Assembly: GCF_003063475.1 (NCBI RefSeq)
Contig: NZ_NESP01000001.1
Span: forward strand, 1,240,001 to 1,304,000
Source: Limnohabitans curvus
Lineage (GTDB): Bacteria; Pseudomonadota; Gammaproteobacteria; Burkholderiales; Burkholderiaceae_C
Length of the DNA stretch: 64,000 nucleotides
Reading direction: 5' to 3'
How positions within the stretch are numbered: the stretch's first letter is position 1; every line of letters begins with the position of its first letter. The translations under genes and the position numbers were made by a program. This document shows, piece by piece, positions 1 to 11,879 of this stretch. The notes below the pieces were generated by a model, which was not told the origin of the DNA, made no database searches, and worked only from the letters and a program-made list of their open reading frames with translations.

Positions 1-2301
1 GTTCAGACCTTCACGGAAGTTCGCCGTGATGGGTGTCTCAATGATGGAGCCGTCAGGCTTGGCCATCAGGCCACGCATACCGGCCAACTGACGGATCTGA
101 GCGGCAGAACCGCGCGCGCCAGAGTCAGCCATCATGTAGATGGAGTTGAACGATTCTTGCTCGACTTCTTTGCCGTGGCGGTCGATGGTCTTCTCTTTGC
201 GGAGTTGGTCCATCATCACCTTGGACACAGCGTCGCCAGCCTTACCCCAGATGTCAACCACCTTGTTGTAACGCTCGCCAGAAGTCACCAAACCGGACAC
301 GTATTGCTGCTCGATGTCTTTGACTTCTTTTTCAGACGCGCTGATGATGGCGCCTTTTTCTGGCGGCACCAACATGTCGTCAATCGCGATGGAGATACCA
401 GCGCGAGTCGCCAAACGGAAACCGTTTTGCAACAGTTTGTCGGCGAACACGACGGTCTCTTTCAAACCGCACTTGCGGAATGACACGTTGATGAGCTTAG
501 AAATTTCTTTCTTCTTCAACGACTTGTTGATGTTGGAGAAAGGCAAGCCCTTGGGCAAGATTTCCGACAACAAAGCACGACCCACGGTGGTGTCAACCAA
601 GCTGGTGCTCGGCACGAACTCACCGGTTTCTTTGTCCTTGGTCCACTCGGTCAAACGCACGGCCACTTTGGCGGTCAATTCGACCACGCCAGCGTCCAAA
701 GCACGTTGAACTTCGGTCAAGTTGGCAAACACCAAGCCTTCGCCCTTGCCGTTGATACGGTCACGGGTGGCGTAGTACAAGCCCAACACAACGTCTTGTG
801 AAGGAACGATAGAAGGTTCGCCGTTGGCAGGGAACAAGATGTTGTTCGAAGCCAGCATCAAAGTACGGGCTTCCATCTGTGCTTCCACAGACAAAGGCAC
901 GTGAACGGCCATTTGGTCACCGTCGAAGTCGGCGTTGAACGCTGAACAGACGAGTGGGTGCAACTGAATGGCTTTACCTTCGATCAAGATAGGTTCGAAC
1001 GCTTGAATGCCTAAGCGGTGCAGCGTAGGCGCACGGTTCAACATCACGGGGTGCTCTTTGATCACCTCTTCCAAGATGTCCCACACCACGGCTGAACCGG
1101 ATTCGACTTCTTTCTTCGCAGCCTTGATCGTGGTCGCGATGCCCATGGCTTCGAGACGCGAGAAGATGAAAGGCTTGAACAACTCGAGTGCCATCAACTT
1201 AGGCAAACCGCACTGGTGCAGTTTCAAAGTTGGGCCCACGGTAATCACGGAACGACCTGAATAGTCGACGCGCTTACCCAACAAGTTTTGACGGAAACGA
1301 CCGCTCTTACCTTTGATCATGTCAGCCAAGGACTTCAAGGCGCGCTTGTTGGCGCCTGTCATGGCCTTGCCGCGACGACCGTTGTCCAGCAAGCTGTCCA
1401 CGGCTTCTTGCAACATACGCTTTTCGTTGCGTGCAATGATTTCAGGCGCCTTCAGCTCGAGCAAACGGCGCAGGCGGCTGTTGCGGTTGATCACGCGACG
1501 GTACAAGTCGTTCAAATCGGAGGTCGCAAAACGACCGCCGTCCAACGGCACCAAAGGACGCAAATCAGGTGGCAACACGGGCAAGACAGTCAACACCATC
1601 CACTCGGGCTTGATGCCTGACTTCTTAAACGCTTCCATCAATTTCAAACGCTTGGCGTTTTTCTTGATCTTGATTTCAGAGCCGGTCAAGTCGTTACGCA
1701 GCTTTTCGATTTCAACATCGAGGTCGAGACCTTCGAGCAAATCTTTGATGCCTTCAGCGCCCATCTTGGCGATGAATTCGTCACCGTACTCCACCACTTT
1801 GGCTTCATAGTCGTCTTCCGACATGATGGCGAACTTCTTCAAAGGTGTCATGCCGGGATCGGTCACCACATATGCTTCAAAGTACAACACGCGCTCGATG
1901 TCACGCAGGGTCATGTCGAGCACGAGGCCCAAACGTGATGGCAATGACTTCAAGAACCAGATGTGGGCGCAAGGTGCGGCCAGGTCGATGTGACCCATGC
2001 GCTCGCGACGCACTTTGGTTTGTGTGACTTCAACGCCGCACTTCTCGCAAATCACGCCGCGGTGCTTGAGGCGTTTGTATTTGCCGCACAAGCATTCGTA
2101 GTCTTTGATAGGGCCAAAGATCTTGGCGCAAAACAGACCATCGCGCTCAGGCTTGAAGGTACGGTAGTTGATGGTTTCTGGCTTTTTCACTTCGCCGAAA
2201 GACCATGAACGGATCTTCTCGGGAGAAGCCATGCCAATTTTGATGGCATCGAAATGCTCATCGGGCGTGAACTGCTTGAACAGGTCGAGTAATGATTTCA
2301 T
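1..2301 (-). CDS. rpoC: RNA polymerase beta' subunit, 3' end cut off by the window
   Basis: Encodes the N-terminal ~767 residues of RpoC, the subunit of core RNA polymerase that carries the catalytic Mg ion. The reading frame stays open to the window edge. The translation starts [12 protein letters not shown] and includes the N-terminal zinc-binding region (CLCGKYK and ICEKCGVEV) and the active-site motif NADFDGD at about residues 456-462, where the three Asp residues hold Mg2+. The ATG at 2301 is preceded by AAGGA about 9 bases upstream and lies 28 bases downstream of the rpoB stop, so the two genes are co-transcribed. Only the C-terminal half is missing; nothing indicates damage. Confidence 0.98.
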   Translation of the reverse strand, partial: MKSLLDLFKQFTPDEHFDAIKIGMASPEKIRSWSFGEVKKPETINYRTFKPERDGLFCAKIFGPIKDYECLCGKYKRLKHRGVICEKCGVEVTQTKVRRERMGHIDLAAPCAHIWFLKSLPSRLGLVLDMTLRDIERVLYFEAYVVTDPGMTPLKKFAIMSEDDYEAKVVEYGDEFIAKMGAEGIKDLLEGLDLDVEIEKLRNDLTGSEIKIKKNAKRLKLMEAFKKSGIKPEWMVLTVLPVLPPDLRPLVPLDGGRFATSDLNDLYRRVINRNSRLRRLLELKAPEIIARNEKRMLQEAVDSLLDNGRRGKAMTGANKRALKSLADMIKGKSGRFRQNLLGKRVDYSGRSVITVGPTLKLHQCGLPKLMALELFKPFIFSRLEAMGIATTIKAAKKEVESGSAVVWDILEEVIKEHPVMLNRAPTLHRLGIQAFEPILIEGKAIQLHPLVCSAFNADFDGDQMAVHVPLSVEAQMEARTLMLASNNILFPANGEPSIVPSQDVVLGLYYATRDRINGKGEGLVFANLTEVQRALDAGVVELTAKVAVRLTEWTKDKETGEFVPSTSLVDTTVGRALLSEILPKGLPFSNINKSLKKKEISKLINVSFRKCGLKETVVFADKLLQNGFRLATRAGISIAIDDMLVPPEKGAIISASEKEVKDIEQQYVSGLVTSGERYNKVVDIWGKAGDAVSKVMMDQLRKEKTIDRHGKEVEQESFNSIYMMADSGARGSAAQIRQLAGMRGLMAKPDGSIIETPITANFREGLN

Positions 2302-2329
2302 GTTTTAAATCCTTATGTCGTCAAACCGC

Positions 2330-5300
2330 TTAGGCGCGGTCCAACTCAATGTCGATGCCCAATGAACGAATTTCTTTGACCAACACGTTGAACGATTCGG
2401 GCATGCCCGCTTCGATCGAGTGTTCGCCTTTGACAATGCTCTCGTACACCTTGGTACGGCCTTGCACGTCGTCGGACTTGACGGTGAGCATTTCTTGCAA
2501 TGTGTAAGACGCGCCGTAAGCTTCCAAAGCCCACACCTCCATCTCACCGAAACGCTGACCACCGAACTGAGCCTTACCACCCAGCGGCTGCTGTGTGACC
2601 AAGCTGTATGGGCCGGTAGAACGTGCGTGCATCTTGTCGTCGACCAAATGGTGGAGCTTCAAGAAGTGCATGTAGCCGATGGTGGTTGGACGCTCGAAAG
2701 CTTCGCCAGTACGGCCGTCAAACAAGTTCGCTTGTGTACGCGTAGCTGTCAGACCTTTCGCCTTAGCGATGTCTTCTGGGTAAGCCAACTTCAACATGGT
2801 GCGAATGTCTTCTTCTGCAGCGCCGTCGAACACGGGGGTTGCAAAAGGAACACCGTTGGTCAAGTTGCCAGCCATCTCGACGATTTGCGCGTCGCTCAGC
2901 TTGGTCAAGTCTTCTTTGCGGCCTGAACCGTTGTACAACTCTTCCATGAAGCTGCGGATTTCAGCGGCTTTGGCTTCTGCTTGGAGCATGTTGCCAATGC
3001 GTTGACCGATACCTTTACCAGCCCAACCCAAGTGAACTTCCAACACCTGACCCACGTTCATACGTGAAGGAACGCCCAAGGGGTTCAACACGATGTCGCA
3101 AGGTGTGCCGTCGGCCATGTAAGGCATGTCTTCGACCGGAACGATCTTAGACACCACACCCTTGTTACCGTGACGACCGGCCATCTTGTCACCAGGCTGC
3201 AAGCGACGCTTCACAGCCAAGTAAACCTTGACCATCTTCAACACGCCTGCTGGCAACTCGTCGCCTTGTGTCAACTTCTTGCGCTTCTCTTCGAAGGCCA
3301 AGTCAAAGCTGTGGCGGGTTTGTTCCATCGCGTTCTTGATGCTTTCCAACTGGCCTGCAGTTTCTTCATCAGAAGGACGGATGTCGAACCAGTGGAACTT
3401 CTCGACAGAAGCCAAATAGGCCTTGTCGATCTTGCTGCCCTTGGCCAACTTGTTGGGGCCGCCGTTGGCGGTTTTGCCGTTCAAGAGTTTTTCGATACGG
3501 TCAAACGCGTCAGCTTCCACGATGCGGAGCTGGTCGTTCAAGTCGAGACGGAAACGCTTGAGTTCGTCATCAATAATTTGCTGAGCACGCTTGTCGCGCA
3601 CGATGCCTTCACGGGTGAAGACTTGCACGTCGATGACCGTACCTTGCGAACCTTGGCTCACGCGCAGAGATGTGTCTTTCACATCGCTGGCTTTTTCGCC
3701 GAAGATCGCGCGCAACAGTTTTTCTTCTGGCGTCAGTGTGGTTTCGCCTTTTGGCGTGACCTTGCCGACCAGTGTGTCGCCGGGTTGCACTTCTGCACCC
3801 ACGTAGATGATGCCGGAGTCATCCAAACGGTTGAGTTGTTGCTCAGCCAAGTTTGGAATATCGCGTGTGATTTCTTCGGCACCCAACTTGGTGTCGCGTG
3901 CCATCACCACGAGTTCTTCGATGTGGATCGAGGTGTAGCGGTCTTCTGCCACCACGCGCTCGCTGATCAAGATCGAGTCTTCGAAGTTGTAGCCGTTCCA
4001 AGGCATGAAGGCGATCAACATGTTTTGACCGATGGCGATTTCGCCGAGGTCAGTCGATGCACCGTCAGCCACCACATCGCCCTTGGCAATCTTGTCGCCA
4101 CGCTTGACGATCGGACGCTGATGGATGTTGGTGTTTTGGTTAGAACGTTGGTACTTGATGAGGTTGTAGATGTCCACGCCCACTTCGCCAGCTTGTGCTT
4201 CGGCGTCGTTCACGCGAACCACAACGCGGGTTGCGTCAACGTAATCCACCACACCACCGCGAGTGGCGGTCACCACAGTGCCTGAGTCGACCGCGGCAAC
4301 GCGCTCGATACCGGTACCGACCATTGGCTTTTCTGGACGCAATACAGGCACGGCTTGACGTGACATGTTGGCACCCATCAACGCGCGGTTCGCGTCATCG
4401 TGCTCGAGGAACGGCACCAAAGAGGCCGCCACTGACACGATCTGAGCTGGAGACACGTCCATGTACTGGATACGCTCTGCGCCGCACAAAATGGATTCAC
4501 CGTTTTCACGGGCAGACACCAAGTCGCCAGTCAGCTTGCCGTCTTTATCCAAAGCCGCGTTGGCCTGAGCAATGACGTATTTGCCTTCTTCGATGGCAGA
4601 CAAGTAATCAATTTCCATCGTCACTTTGGCATCGACCACGCGACGGTATGGGGTTTCGATGAAACCGTACTCGTTCAAACGGGCGTACAAAGCCAAAGAG
4701 TTGATCAAACCAATGTTTGGACCTTCTGGCGTTTCGATGGGGCACACACGACCGTAGTGGGTCACGTGCACGTCACGGACTTCAAAGCCTGCGCGTTCGC
4801 GTGTCAAACCGCCTGGGCCTAATGCTGAGACGCGACGCTTGTGCGTGATCTCGGCCAAGGGGTTGGTTTGGTCCATGAACTGTGACAACTGTGATGCGCC
4901 GAAGAATTCTTTCAGTGCAGCAGAAATTGGCTTGGAGTTGATCAAGTCGTGAGGCATGAGCGGCTCTTGCTCGGCTTGGCCCAAACGCTCTTTCACGGCT
5001 TTTTCAATACGTGCCAAACCTGTGCGGTATTGGTTTTCGGCCAATTCACCCACACAACGCACGCGACGGTTACCCAAGTGGTCGATGTCATCGACTTCGC
5101 CACGGCCGTTACGCAAGTCCACCAAGATTTTCACAACAGACAAGATGTCGTCGTTGGTCAAAACCATGGGGCCTGTGGATTCTGGTGTGCCCACTTTGGC
5201 GTTGAACTTCATACGACCCACGCGCGACAAATCGTACGTGTCTGGGTTGTAGAACAAACGTTGGAACAAGGCTTGCACCGCATCTTCTGTCGGTGGCTCG

Positions 5301-6442
5301 CCAGGGCGCATCATGCGATAGATGGCCACGCGTGCAGCGAATTCGTCCACGGTTTCATCCGTGCGCAAGGTTTGCGAAATGTACGCACCTTGGTCAAGTT
5401 CGTTGGTGTAGATACATTGGAGTTCTTGCACGCCAGCTTCGCGCAATTTCTTGAGCAAGGCTTCTGTCAACTCATCGTTGGCACGGGCGATCAATTCGCC
5501 TGTGTCGCTGTCGATGATGTTCTTGGCCAACACGCGGCCAACAAGGAAGTCTTCTGGCACGCTGATGTGCGTGGTTTTGCTTTCATCCAACTCGCGGGTG
5601 TGACGTGCGGTCACGCGCTTGTCTTTGGCAACGATCACTTTGCCAGCTTTGTCAGTGATGTCAAAGCGAGCCACTTCGCCGCGCAGACGTTCGGCCACAA
5701 ATTCCATTTGTGCGCCGCTGTCCATCAAGCGGAAGTTGTCGTTCACGAAGAAGTTCGCGAGGATGGTCTCTGGTGTCAGGCCGATGGCTTTCAACAGAAT
5801 AGACACTGGCATCTTGCGGCGACGGTCGACGCGGAAGTACAGCAAGTCTTTGGGATCGAATTCGAAGTCGAGCCATGAACCGCGGTAAGGGATGATGCGC
5901 GCGCTGAACAACAATTTGCCAGAGCTGTGGGTCTTGCCCTTGTCGTGTTCGAAGAACACGCCGGGCGAACGGTGCAACTGAGACACGATCACGCGCTCGG
6001 TACCGTTGATGATGAAAGAACCTTTGTCCGTCATCAAAGGCACTTCGCCCATGTAGACCTCTTGCTCTTTCACTTCCTTGACCACTTTGGACTGGGGTGT
6101 CGAAGACTCACGGTCGTAAATGATGAGTTGCACGCGGGCGCGCACGGCTGAAGAGAAAGTCAAACCACGGGTTTGGCATTCGCGCACATCAAAGGCGGGC
6201 TTGGCCAAGTTGTATTCGAGATATTTCATCTCGACAAAACCGTTGTGCGACACGATGGGGAATGCAGCTTCAAATGCAGCTTGCAGACCTTCGTTGGTAC
6301 GCTTTTTAGGGGCGACATCAGCTTGCAAGAACGCGGTGTACGCGTCTTTTTGCATCTGCAACAAATATGGAATTTCCAGCACGCTGTCGCGGCTGCCGAA
6401 ACTCTTGCGGATACGCTTGCGTTCGGTGTATGAGTAGGCCAT
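2330..6442 (-). CDS. rpoB: RNA polymerase beta subunit
   Basis: Full-length RpoB of 1370 residues, the usual size in Burkholderiales. It forms one pincer of core RNA polymerase and contains the rifampicin-binding region. The rif region reads [16 protein letters not shown], followed by [13 protein letters not shown]. The conserved stretch [12 protein letters not shown] near residue 1100 and the C-terminal sequence that contacts beta' are intact. It starts with [15 protein letters not shown]. The gene follows rplL after a 257-base spacer containing hairpins and precedes rpoC by 28 bases. The rif region reads as wild type by eye; I see no obvious resistance substitution. Confidence 0.99.
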   Translation of the reverse strand: MAYSYTERKRIRKSFGSRDSVLEIPYLLQMQKDAYTAFLQADVAPKKRTNEGLQAAFEAAFPIVSHNGFVEMKYLEYNLAKPAFDVRECQTRGLTFSSAVRARVQLIIYDRESSTPQSKVVKEVKEQEVYMGEVPLMTDKGSFIINGTERVIVSQLHRSPGVFFEHDKGKTHSSGKLLFSARIIPYRGSWLDFEFDPKDLLYFRVDRRRKMPVSILLKAIGLTPETILANFFVNDNFRLMDSGAQMEFVAERLRGEVARFDITDKAGKVIVAKDKRVTARHTRELDESKTTHISVPEDFLVGRVLAKNIIDSDTGELIARANDELTEALLKKLREAGVQELQCIYTNELDQGAYISQTLRTDETVDEFAARVAIYRMMRPGEPPTEDAVQALFQRLFYNPDTYDLSRVGRMKFNAKVGTPESTGPMVLTNDDILSVVKILVDLRNGRGEVDDIDHLGNRRVRCVGELAENQYRTGLARIEKAVKERLGQAEQEPLMPHDLINSKPISAALKEFFGASQLSQFMDQTNPLAEITHKRRVSALGPGGLTRERAGFEVRDVHVTHYGRVCPIETPEGPNIGLINSLALYARLNEYGFIETPYRRVVDAKVTMEIDYLSAIEEGKYVIAQANAALDKDGKLTGDLVSARENGESILCGAERIQYMDVSPAQIVSVAASLVPFLEHDDANRALMGANMSRQAVPVLRPEKPMVGTGIERVAAVDSGTVVTATRGGVVDYVDATRVVVRVNDAEAQAGEVGVDIYNLIKYQRSNQNTNIHQRPIVKRGDKIAKGDVVADGASTDLGEIAIGQNMLIAFMPWNGYNFEDSILISERVVAEDRYTSIHIEELVVMARDTKLGAEEITRDIPNLAEQQLNRLDDSGIIYVGAEVQPGDTLVGKVTPKGETTLTPEEKLLRAIFGEKASDVKDTSLRVSQGSQGTVIDVQVFTREGIVRDKRAQQIIDDELKRFRLDLNDQLRIVEADAFDRIEKLLNGKTANGGPNKLAKGSKIDKAYLASVEKFHWFDIRPSDEETAGQLESIKNAMEQTRHSFDLAFEEKRKKLTQGDELPAGVLKMVKVYLAVKRRLQPGDKMAGRHGNKGVVSKIVPVEDMPYMADGTPCDIVLNPLGVPSRMNVGQVLEVHLGWAGKGIGQRIGNMLQAEAKAAEIRSFMEELYNGSGRKEDLTKLSDAQIVEMAGNLTNGVPFATPVFDGAAEEDIRTMLKLAYPEDIAKAKGLTATRTQANLFDGRTGEAFERPTTIGYMHFLKLHHLVDDKMHARSTGPYSLVTQQPLGGKAQFGGQRFGEMEVWALEAYGASYTLQEMLTVKSDDVQGRTKVYESIVKGEHSIEAGMPESFNVLVKEIRSLGIDIELDRA

Positions 6443-6699
6443 GAGATCTCCGGGCTTGATCTTTCAGAACTGTTTTCTGCATGAGACATCACGTCCCATA
6501 CATCAGGCTTGGCGGCTGGCCTCTACCAGCGTTGGCGGACGGTTGCGCATTGCACGCAACCCGAACCAAGGCATCTTCTGCAGTTGGGGTCAGAAGACAC
6601 TCAAAAGAAGGTTGACTCAACCCGCTTATGGGTGTGCTCTGTAAGCACAGAAGGCTGGAGGCCCTTGACGGGACACTCCAGCCTCGAAAGCGAACCGAA
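6443..6699 (-). promoter_or_regulatory. rplL-rpoB intercistronic region with hairpins
   Basis: This 257-base spacer holds no credible gene. On the minus strand a 9-bp stem pairs 6676-6684 with 6652-6660 (GGCTGGAG/CTCCAGCC core), followed by a smaller stem pairing AGCAC and GTGCT (6644-6648 with 6634-6638). Neither is followed by a T-run, so they are not classical full terminators. In E. coli the equivalent spacer holds a partial attenuator and an RNase III site that set the L12 to RNA polymerase ratio; the same role here is inferred from position. Confidence 0.55.
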
Positions 6700-7071
6700 T
6701 TACTTCAGTTCAACCTTAGCACCAGCTTCTTCGAGCTTCTTCTTAGCGGCTTCAGCGTCAGCCTTAGAAGCGCCTTCTTTCACAGCCTTTGGAGCGCCGT
6801 CAACCATGTCTTTGGCTTCTTTCAAGCCCAGACCGGTGATTTCGCGAACTGCTTTAATCACGGACACTTTGTTTGCGCCGGCTTCCATCAACATGACGTT
6901 GAATTCAGTCTTCTCTTCTGCAGCAGCGGCACCGCCACCAGCAGCAGCAGGAGCGGCCATAGCGGCAGCGCTCACGCCAAACTTCTCTTCGATGGCTTTC
7001 ACCAGTTCGTTGAGTTCCAAGACCGTCATGCTGTCGAGCGCGGTCAAAAATGCGTCTTTATCGAATGCCAT
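6700..7071 (-). CDS. rplL: 50S ribosomal protein L7/L12
   Basis: Stalk protein of the large ribosomal subunit, 123 residues, which recruits and activates translational GTPases. The N-terminal dimerisation domain ([15 protein letters not shown]) is joined by an Ala/Gly-rich hinge (about residues 35-52) to the C-terminal factor-binding domain, which contains [12 protein letters not shown]. It lies 39 bases downstream of rplJ, as expected for the rplJL pair, whose products assemble as L10 with several L7/L12 dimers. Length and composition are typical. Confidence 0.98.
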   Translation of the reverse strand: MAFDKDAFLTALDSMTVLELNELVKAIEEKFGVSAAAMAAPAAAGGGAAAAEEKTEFNVMLMEAGANKVSVIKAVREITGLGLKEAKDMVDGAPKAVKEGASKADAEAAKKKLEEAGAKVELK

Positions 7072-7110
7072 TTTTATTTCCTAACAATTAGTTAAAACAC
7101 AAGCTGCGCA

Positions 7111-7611
7111 TTAAGCGGCAGCTGTTTCGCCTTTTTGAGCAGCCAAAGCGCCCAACACCACTGCGGTGCGAGACATAGGCGACATCAACAAGCCACACAA
7201 CTGAGCCAACAACACTTCTTTCGAAGGGATGCTTGCCAATTGCTTAACGCCGTTCGCGTCCAAAGCTTTACCACCGTAAACGCCAGCGCGGATTACCAAC
7301 TTGTCGTTGGTTTTCGCGAAGTTAGCCACCACCTTAGCGGCAGCAATAGCGTCAACAGAGAAGCCATAGATCAGCGGACCGGTCATCTGGTCGGCGACGA
7401 CTTCGAATGAGCTACCAGTCACAGCACGGCGTGCGAGTGTGTTTTTCAACACGCTCAGGGTCACACCGTTGCTGCGCGCTTGGTTGCGCAACTTAGTCAT
7501 GTCAGCGACCGTGATGCCGCGGTATTCCGCAATCACCAGCGTTTGAGCTTGGGCGGCGAGCGTGGTCACTTCTGAAATGACCGCTTCTTTCTCACTGCGA
7601 TTAAGACTCAA
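7111..7611 (-). CDS. rplJ: 50S ribosomal protein L10 (TTG start)
   Basis: L10 anchors the L7/L12 stalk to 23S rRNA. It has 166 residues and starts [14 protein letters not shown]. The only start fitting the family N-terminus is TTG at 7609-7611, with AAGGAG about 8 bases upstream. A weak start codon beneath a structured leader suits autogenous control, in which excess L10-L12 complex binds the leader and blocks translation; that part is inference from the family. It is co-transcribed with rplL. Confidence 0.97.
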   Translation of the reverse strand: MSLNRSEKEAVISEVTTLAAQAQTLVIAEYRGITVADMTKLRNQARSNGVTLSVLKNTLARRAVTGSSFEVVADQMTGPLIYGFSVDAIAAAKVVANFAKTNDKLVIRAGVYGGKALDANGVKQLASIPSKEVLLAQLCGLLMSPMSRTAVVLGALAAQKGETAAA

Positions 7612-7846
7612 GGTCTACTCCTTTAAATGTGTCTTCAGGTAATTACCCGTCGACACGCCACTTTTGCAGCGACCTAACTGTCAGGAAGAACTCCGTCGAG
7701 CGGGATCGCCATCTGCGTTGGTCAATCAAATTAAGCGGGGCAAGCCCCACACCAACGGTCTTGGATGGCCTGTGCAGCTTCGAAAAGCTGCCTCAGCCCA
7801 CCACTCTGGGCAGTACTTTCGCACCACCCGGATTTTTGAACGCTAA
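7612..7846 (-). ncRNA. L10 leader, cis-regulatory RNA before rplJ
   Basis: The 235-base spacer between rplA and rplJ contains no gene but is strongly structured on the minus strand. One hairpin has a 7-bp stem GCAGCTT/AAGCTGC with a 4-base loop at 7774-7791. A second arm pairs 7751-7757 with 7716-7722 (CGTTGGT/ACCAACG) and encloses a GGGG/CCCC stem at 7737-7748. Position and architecture fit the widespread ribosomal protein L10 leader, where L10-L12 binding represses rplJL. I recognised it by location and pairing, not by a covariance search. Confidence 0.7.
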
Positions 7847-8542
7847 TTAGGCGCCCACTGTTTGAACGTCAACGCGAACACCCACACCCATGGTGGACGA
7901 CACGGCGACTTTGCGCAGGTAAACACCCTTGCTTGAAGCAGGCTTGGCCTTGTTCAAAGCTTCGATCAATGCAGCCAAGTTGCCTTGCAACTTATCTGTG
8001 TCGAATGAACGACGACCGATGGTGCCGTGCACGATACCGGCTTTGTCAACGCGGAACTGGACTTGACCAGCTTTGGCGTTGCGCACAGCAGTGGCGACGT
8101 CTGGTGTGACGGTGCCGACTTTGGGGTTAGGCATCAGACCACGTGGGCCCAAGATTTGACCCAAAGTACCCACAACGCGCATGGCGTCAGGGGCAGCGAT
8201 CACCACGTCGAAAGGCATGTCACCGGCTTTGACCATCGCGGCCAAGTCGTCCATACCCACCACGTCAGCACCAGCGGCTTTGGCTTCTTCAGCTTTAGCG
8301 CCTTGGGCGAACACGGCCACGCGAGCAGTTTTACCAGTGCCGTTAGGCAAGACCACGGCGCCACGCACCACTTGGTCAGATTTCTTAGCGTCGATACCGA
8401 GTTGCACAGCAACGTCGATGGACTCGTCGAACTTGGCAGTTGCGCACTCTTTGACGATGCCCAAAGCATCGACCAAAGCGTACAGCTTGGTGCTATCAAC
8501 TTTGCCTTCGAAGGCTTTTTGTTTTTTAGTCAACTTGGCCAT
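7847..8542 (-). CDS. rplA: 50S ribosomal protein L1
   Basis: L1 binds 23S rRNA at the E-site stalk and represses its own operon mRNA in many bacteria. It has 231 residues, starting [11 protein letters not shown], with the family block [18 protein letters not shown] in the second half. The ATG lies one base after the rplK stop, so translation is probably coupled. Length and sequence are ordinary for the family. Confidence 0.98.
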   Translation of the reverse strand: MAKLTKKQKAFEGKVDSTKLYALVDALGIVKECATAKFDESIDVAVQLGIDAKKSDQVVRGAVVLPNGTGKTARVAVFAQGAKAEEAKAAGADVVGMDDLAAMVKAGDMPFDVVIAAPDAMRVVGTLGQILGPRGLMPNPKVGTVTPDVATAVRNAKAGQVQFRVDKAGIVHGTIGRRSFDTDKLQGNLAALIEALNKAKPASSKGVYLRKVAVSSTMGVGVRVDVQTVGA

Positions 8543-8543
8543 A

Positions 8544-8975
8544 TCACACGCCCTCCACAGTCACGCCCATCGAACGGGCAGAGCCGGCGATGATGCGAAC
8601 AGCTGCGTCTAAGTCGGCAGCATTCAAGTCTTCCATCTTGGTTTTGGCGATCTCTTCGAGCTGAGCGCGAGTGATCTTGCCAACTTTGTCGACGTGAGGA
8701 CGTGCAGAACCTTTGTCGAGCTTGATGGCCTTCTTGATCAAGGTGGTCGCCGGAGGCGTCTTGATGATGAAGGTGAAGGATTTATCTGCAAACGCAGTGA
8801 TGACCACTGGCAATGGCAGACCTGGCTCAACGCCTTGGGTCTGGGCGTTGAACGCCTTGCAGAATTCCATGATGTTCAAACCACGTTGACCCAATGCTGG
8901 GCCAATAGGTGGCGATGGATTAGCTTTACCTGCTGGAACTTGCAGCTTGATAAAACCGACGATTTTTTTCGCCAT
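8544..8975 (-). CDS. rplK: 50S ribosomal protein L11
   Basis: L11 forms part of the GTPase-associated centre with 23S rRNA and is needed for RelA activation. It has 143 residues and starts [19 protein letters not shown]. The proline-rich N-terminal hinge ([13 protein letters not shown]) and the C-terminal RNA-binding domain ending in the [11 protein letters not shown] block are present. It is separated from nusG by 112 bases and overlaps the rplA initiation region, which in other bacteria is where L1 controls the rplKA mRNA. Confidence 0.98.
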   Translation of the reverse strand: MAKKIVGFIKLQVPAGKANPSPPIGPALGQRGLNIMEFCKAFNAQTQGVEPGLPLPVVITAFADKSFTFIIKTPPATTLIKKAIKLDKGSARPHVDKVGKITRAQLEEIAKTKMEDLNAADLDAAVRIIAGSARSMGVTVEGV

Positions 8976-9087
8976 GCTTTTCTCCTTGCGGGTGCAAACG
9001 TTCTTGCGAACTCCCCGGGGTTAACGACTCACTTCAAATGTTTGGCACCGAGTCGGGAAGCACCAAACCACAAAACTTTGAACCAGA

Positions 9088-9684
9088 TTAAGTTTTCTCG
9101 ATCTGGCCGAATTCCAATTCAACAGGCGTTGCACGACCGAAGATGGTGACCGAGACGCGCACTTTGCTTTTCTCGTAGTTAACCTCTTCGACCGAACCAT
9201 TGAAGTCGGTGAACGGACCTTCTTTGACACGCACCAACTCACCCACCATGAATTCCACCTTGTGACGAGGCTTGTCAGCGCCGTCTTGCATTTGGCTCAC
9301 GATTTTCTGGACTTCCGCCTCAGAAATAGGCGCGGGGCGGTTCTTTGCACCACCCACAAAACCTGTCACCTTGTTGGTGTGCTTCACCAAGTGCCATGTG
9401 TCGTCATCCATCACCATTTCAACGAAGACATAGCCAGGGAAGAACTTGCGCTCAGCAGTGCGACGCTGACCGTTTTTCATCTCAACGACTTCTTCGGTAG
9501 GCACCAAGATGCGACCAAATTTGGTTTCCATGCCAGCGCGCGCAATGCTTTCGCGGATGTTGCGCTCAACGGCTTTTTCCATGCCGGAATAGGCATGAAC
9601 CACATACCAACGCAAATCAGGATTCACGTAAGCAGGTGGCGTTGAAGCCGCATCAGCTGCGGCGTTGTCGATGATGTCGCTCAT
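9088..9684 (-). CDS. nusG: Transcription termination/antitermination factor NusG
   Basis: NusG (198 residues from this start) binds RNA polymerase and couples it to Rho or to the ribosome through S10. The N-terminal domain begins [18 protein letters not shown] and the C-terminal KOW domain contains [17 protein letters not shown] chose the ATG at 9682-9684 (MSDIIDN) because it overlaps the secE stop as TAATG and keeps a family-like N-terminus. A start 13 codons upstream would lie inside secE. The short polar N-terminal extension is common in Burkholderiales. Confidence 0.97.
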   Translation of the reverse strand: MSDIIDNAAADAASTPPAYVNPDLRWYVVHAYSGMEKAVERNIRESIARAGMETKFGRILVPTEEVVEMKNGQRRTAERKFFPGYVFVEMVMDDDTWHLVKHTNKVTGFVGGAKNRPAPISEAEVQKIVSQMQDGADKPRHKVEFMVGELVRVKEGPFTDFNGSVEEVNYEKSKVRVSVTIFGRATPVELEFGQIEKT

Positions 9685-10067
9685 TATTTTTTCCAGCCCA
9701 GAATCAGGTCGTAAAACACCCACTCGAGGGTCTTATCAGTCAGCCACAAAAACAGCGCCATGATCACCACAAAGGCAAACACATACAAAGTCATTTGAGT
9801 GGACTCTTTACGAGTTGGCCACACAACCTTGTTGACTTCACGCCACGCATCATTACCAAACGCCACCAATTGACGACCAGGCAAGGACAACAAAAACACA
9901 ACGACCGCAGCCACCAAACCGCCCACCAATGTCAACCATTGAATGATTGCACCCTGCGCAGACAGCGTGTAAAAACCGGCCAAAGCAGCCACAACCAACG
10001 CCACCACCAAGACAAGTTTGGCCTTGTCGGCTGTAGTCGAGACGTTTTCAATATTTGCTGCAGACAT
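9684..10067 (-). CDS. secE: Protein translocase subunit SecE
   Basis: SecE is an inner-membrane subunit of the SecYEG channel. The 127-residue protein from ATG 10067 ([12 protein letters not shown]) shows three hydrophobic segments: roughly residues 19-35, 41-62 and 95-112. The conserved cytoplasmic motif [10 protein letters not shown] lies before the last one. The frame is open to 10148, but the added 27 residues are unlike the family and approach tRNA-Trp, so the internal start is preferred. It shares a TAATG junction with nusG. Confidence 0.94.
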   Translation of the reverse strand: MSAANIENVSTTADKAKLVLVVALVVAALAGFYTLSAQGAIIQWLTLVGGLVAAVVVFLLSLPGRQLVAFGNDAWREVNKVVWPTRKESTQMTLYVFAFVVIMALFLWLTDKTLEWVFYDLILGWKK

Positions 10068-10166
10068 GGATAAGGGTTTTCCTGTACCGTTTTTTATGCG
10101 TTGATTAAGACACCGAAGCCAGCCATCGTGGCGGGCTTGGTAAACCACCGAGCTCTAAGGCTTTAG

Positions 10167-10240
10167 TGGCAGGGGCGGAGGGAATCGAACCCCCATCGAC
10201 GGTTTTGGAAACCGCAACTTTACCACTAAGCTACGCCCCT
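10167..10240 (-). tRNA. tRNA-Trp (CCA)
   Basis: A 74-base cloverleaf on the minus strand with encoded CCA. The acceptor stem pairs AGGGGCG with CGCCCCT, the anticodon loop is TTCCAAA (anticodon CCA), and the T arm contains GGTTCGATTCC. It sits between tuf and secE, as in many Proteobacteria, so it is probably processed from the tuf-secE-nusG transcript. Confidence 0.97.
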
Positions 10241-10251
10241 AGATTTAGCAA

Positions 10252-11442
<1,191 letters not shown>

Positions 11443-11482
11443 CTTTCGACTCCGAAAAAAAATAGGTCAATCACAAAAAATC

Positions 11483-11557
<75 letters not shown>

Positions 11558-11596
11558 AAAACATTGATCGCCAATCAATCCATCGAAAACCACAGG

Positions 11597-11670
11597 TGGA
11601 GCGGGAGACGGGAATCGAACCCGCGTCATTAGCTTGGAAGGCTAGGGTTCTACCATTGAACTACTCCCGC
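11597..11670 (-). tRNA. tRNA-Gly (TCC)
   Basis: A 74-base cloverleaf on the minus strand with encoded CCA. The acceptor stem pairs GCGGGAG with CTCCCGC and the anticodon loop CTTCCAA gives anticodon TCC. The outermost base pair of the anticodon stem is a C-A mismatch, which is tolerated. It is the second tRNA of the cluster that feeds into tuf. Confidence 0.96.
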
Positions 11671-11733
11671 ATCGGATCAGAAAAGATCGTCACAGTTGCA
11701 GGCCTACCGGCACTTCTACTTGTTGGTTTTCGC

Positions 11734-11819
11734 TGGTGGAGGGGACTGGATTCGAACCAGTGTAGGCGTAAGCCAACAGATTTACAGTCTGCCCCCTTTA
11801 GCCACTCGGGCACCCCTCC
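11734..11819 (-). tRNA. tRNA-Tyr (GTA)
   Basis: An 86-base class II tRNA on the minus strand with a long variable arm and encoded CCA. The acceptor stem pairs GGAGGGG with CCCCTCC and the anticodon stem-loop AGACTGTAAATCT carries GTA. It is the first gene of the tRNA-tuf-secE-nusG transcript; a TATAGT box lies 12 bases upstream. Confidence 0.97.
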
Positions 11820-11825
11820 GGCGAA

Positions 11826-11860
11826 TCGCGAACTATAGCAGAGTTTTAGGGTATTCGCGA
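11826..11860 (-). promoter_or_regulatory. Promoter of the tRNA-Tyr/tuf transcript, flanked by an inverted repeat
   Basis: On the minus strand a -10 box TATAGT (11832-11837) precedes tRNA-Tyr by 12 bases. With a 17-base spacer the -35 position holds TCGCGA, a poor match to consensus. A perfect 7-bp inverted repeat, TCGCGAA (11826-11832) and TTCGCGA (11854-11860), brackets the -10 and covers the -35 position. The promoter call rests on the -10 box and the position at the head of the operon; the repeat may be an operator or chance. Confidence 0.5.
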
Positions 11861-11879
11861 ATCTCTGGGCCTAAATGGC

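Noticed and set aside
3170..4285. 371-codon open frame on the plus strand opposite rpoB
   Set aside because: Shadow of rpoB codon bias; no ribosome-binding site and no plausible protein features.
6652..6684. rplL-rpoB hairpin read as a full terminator
   Set aside because: No T-run follows on the minus strand, and full termination would cut off rpoBC; an attenuator or processing site is more likely.
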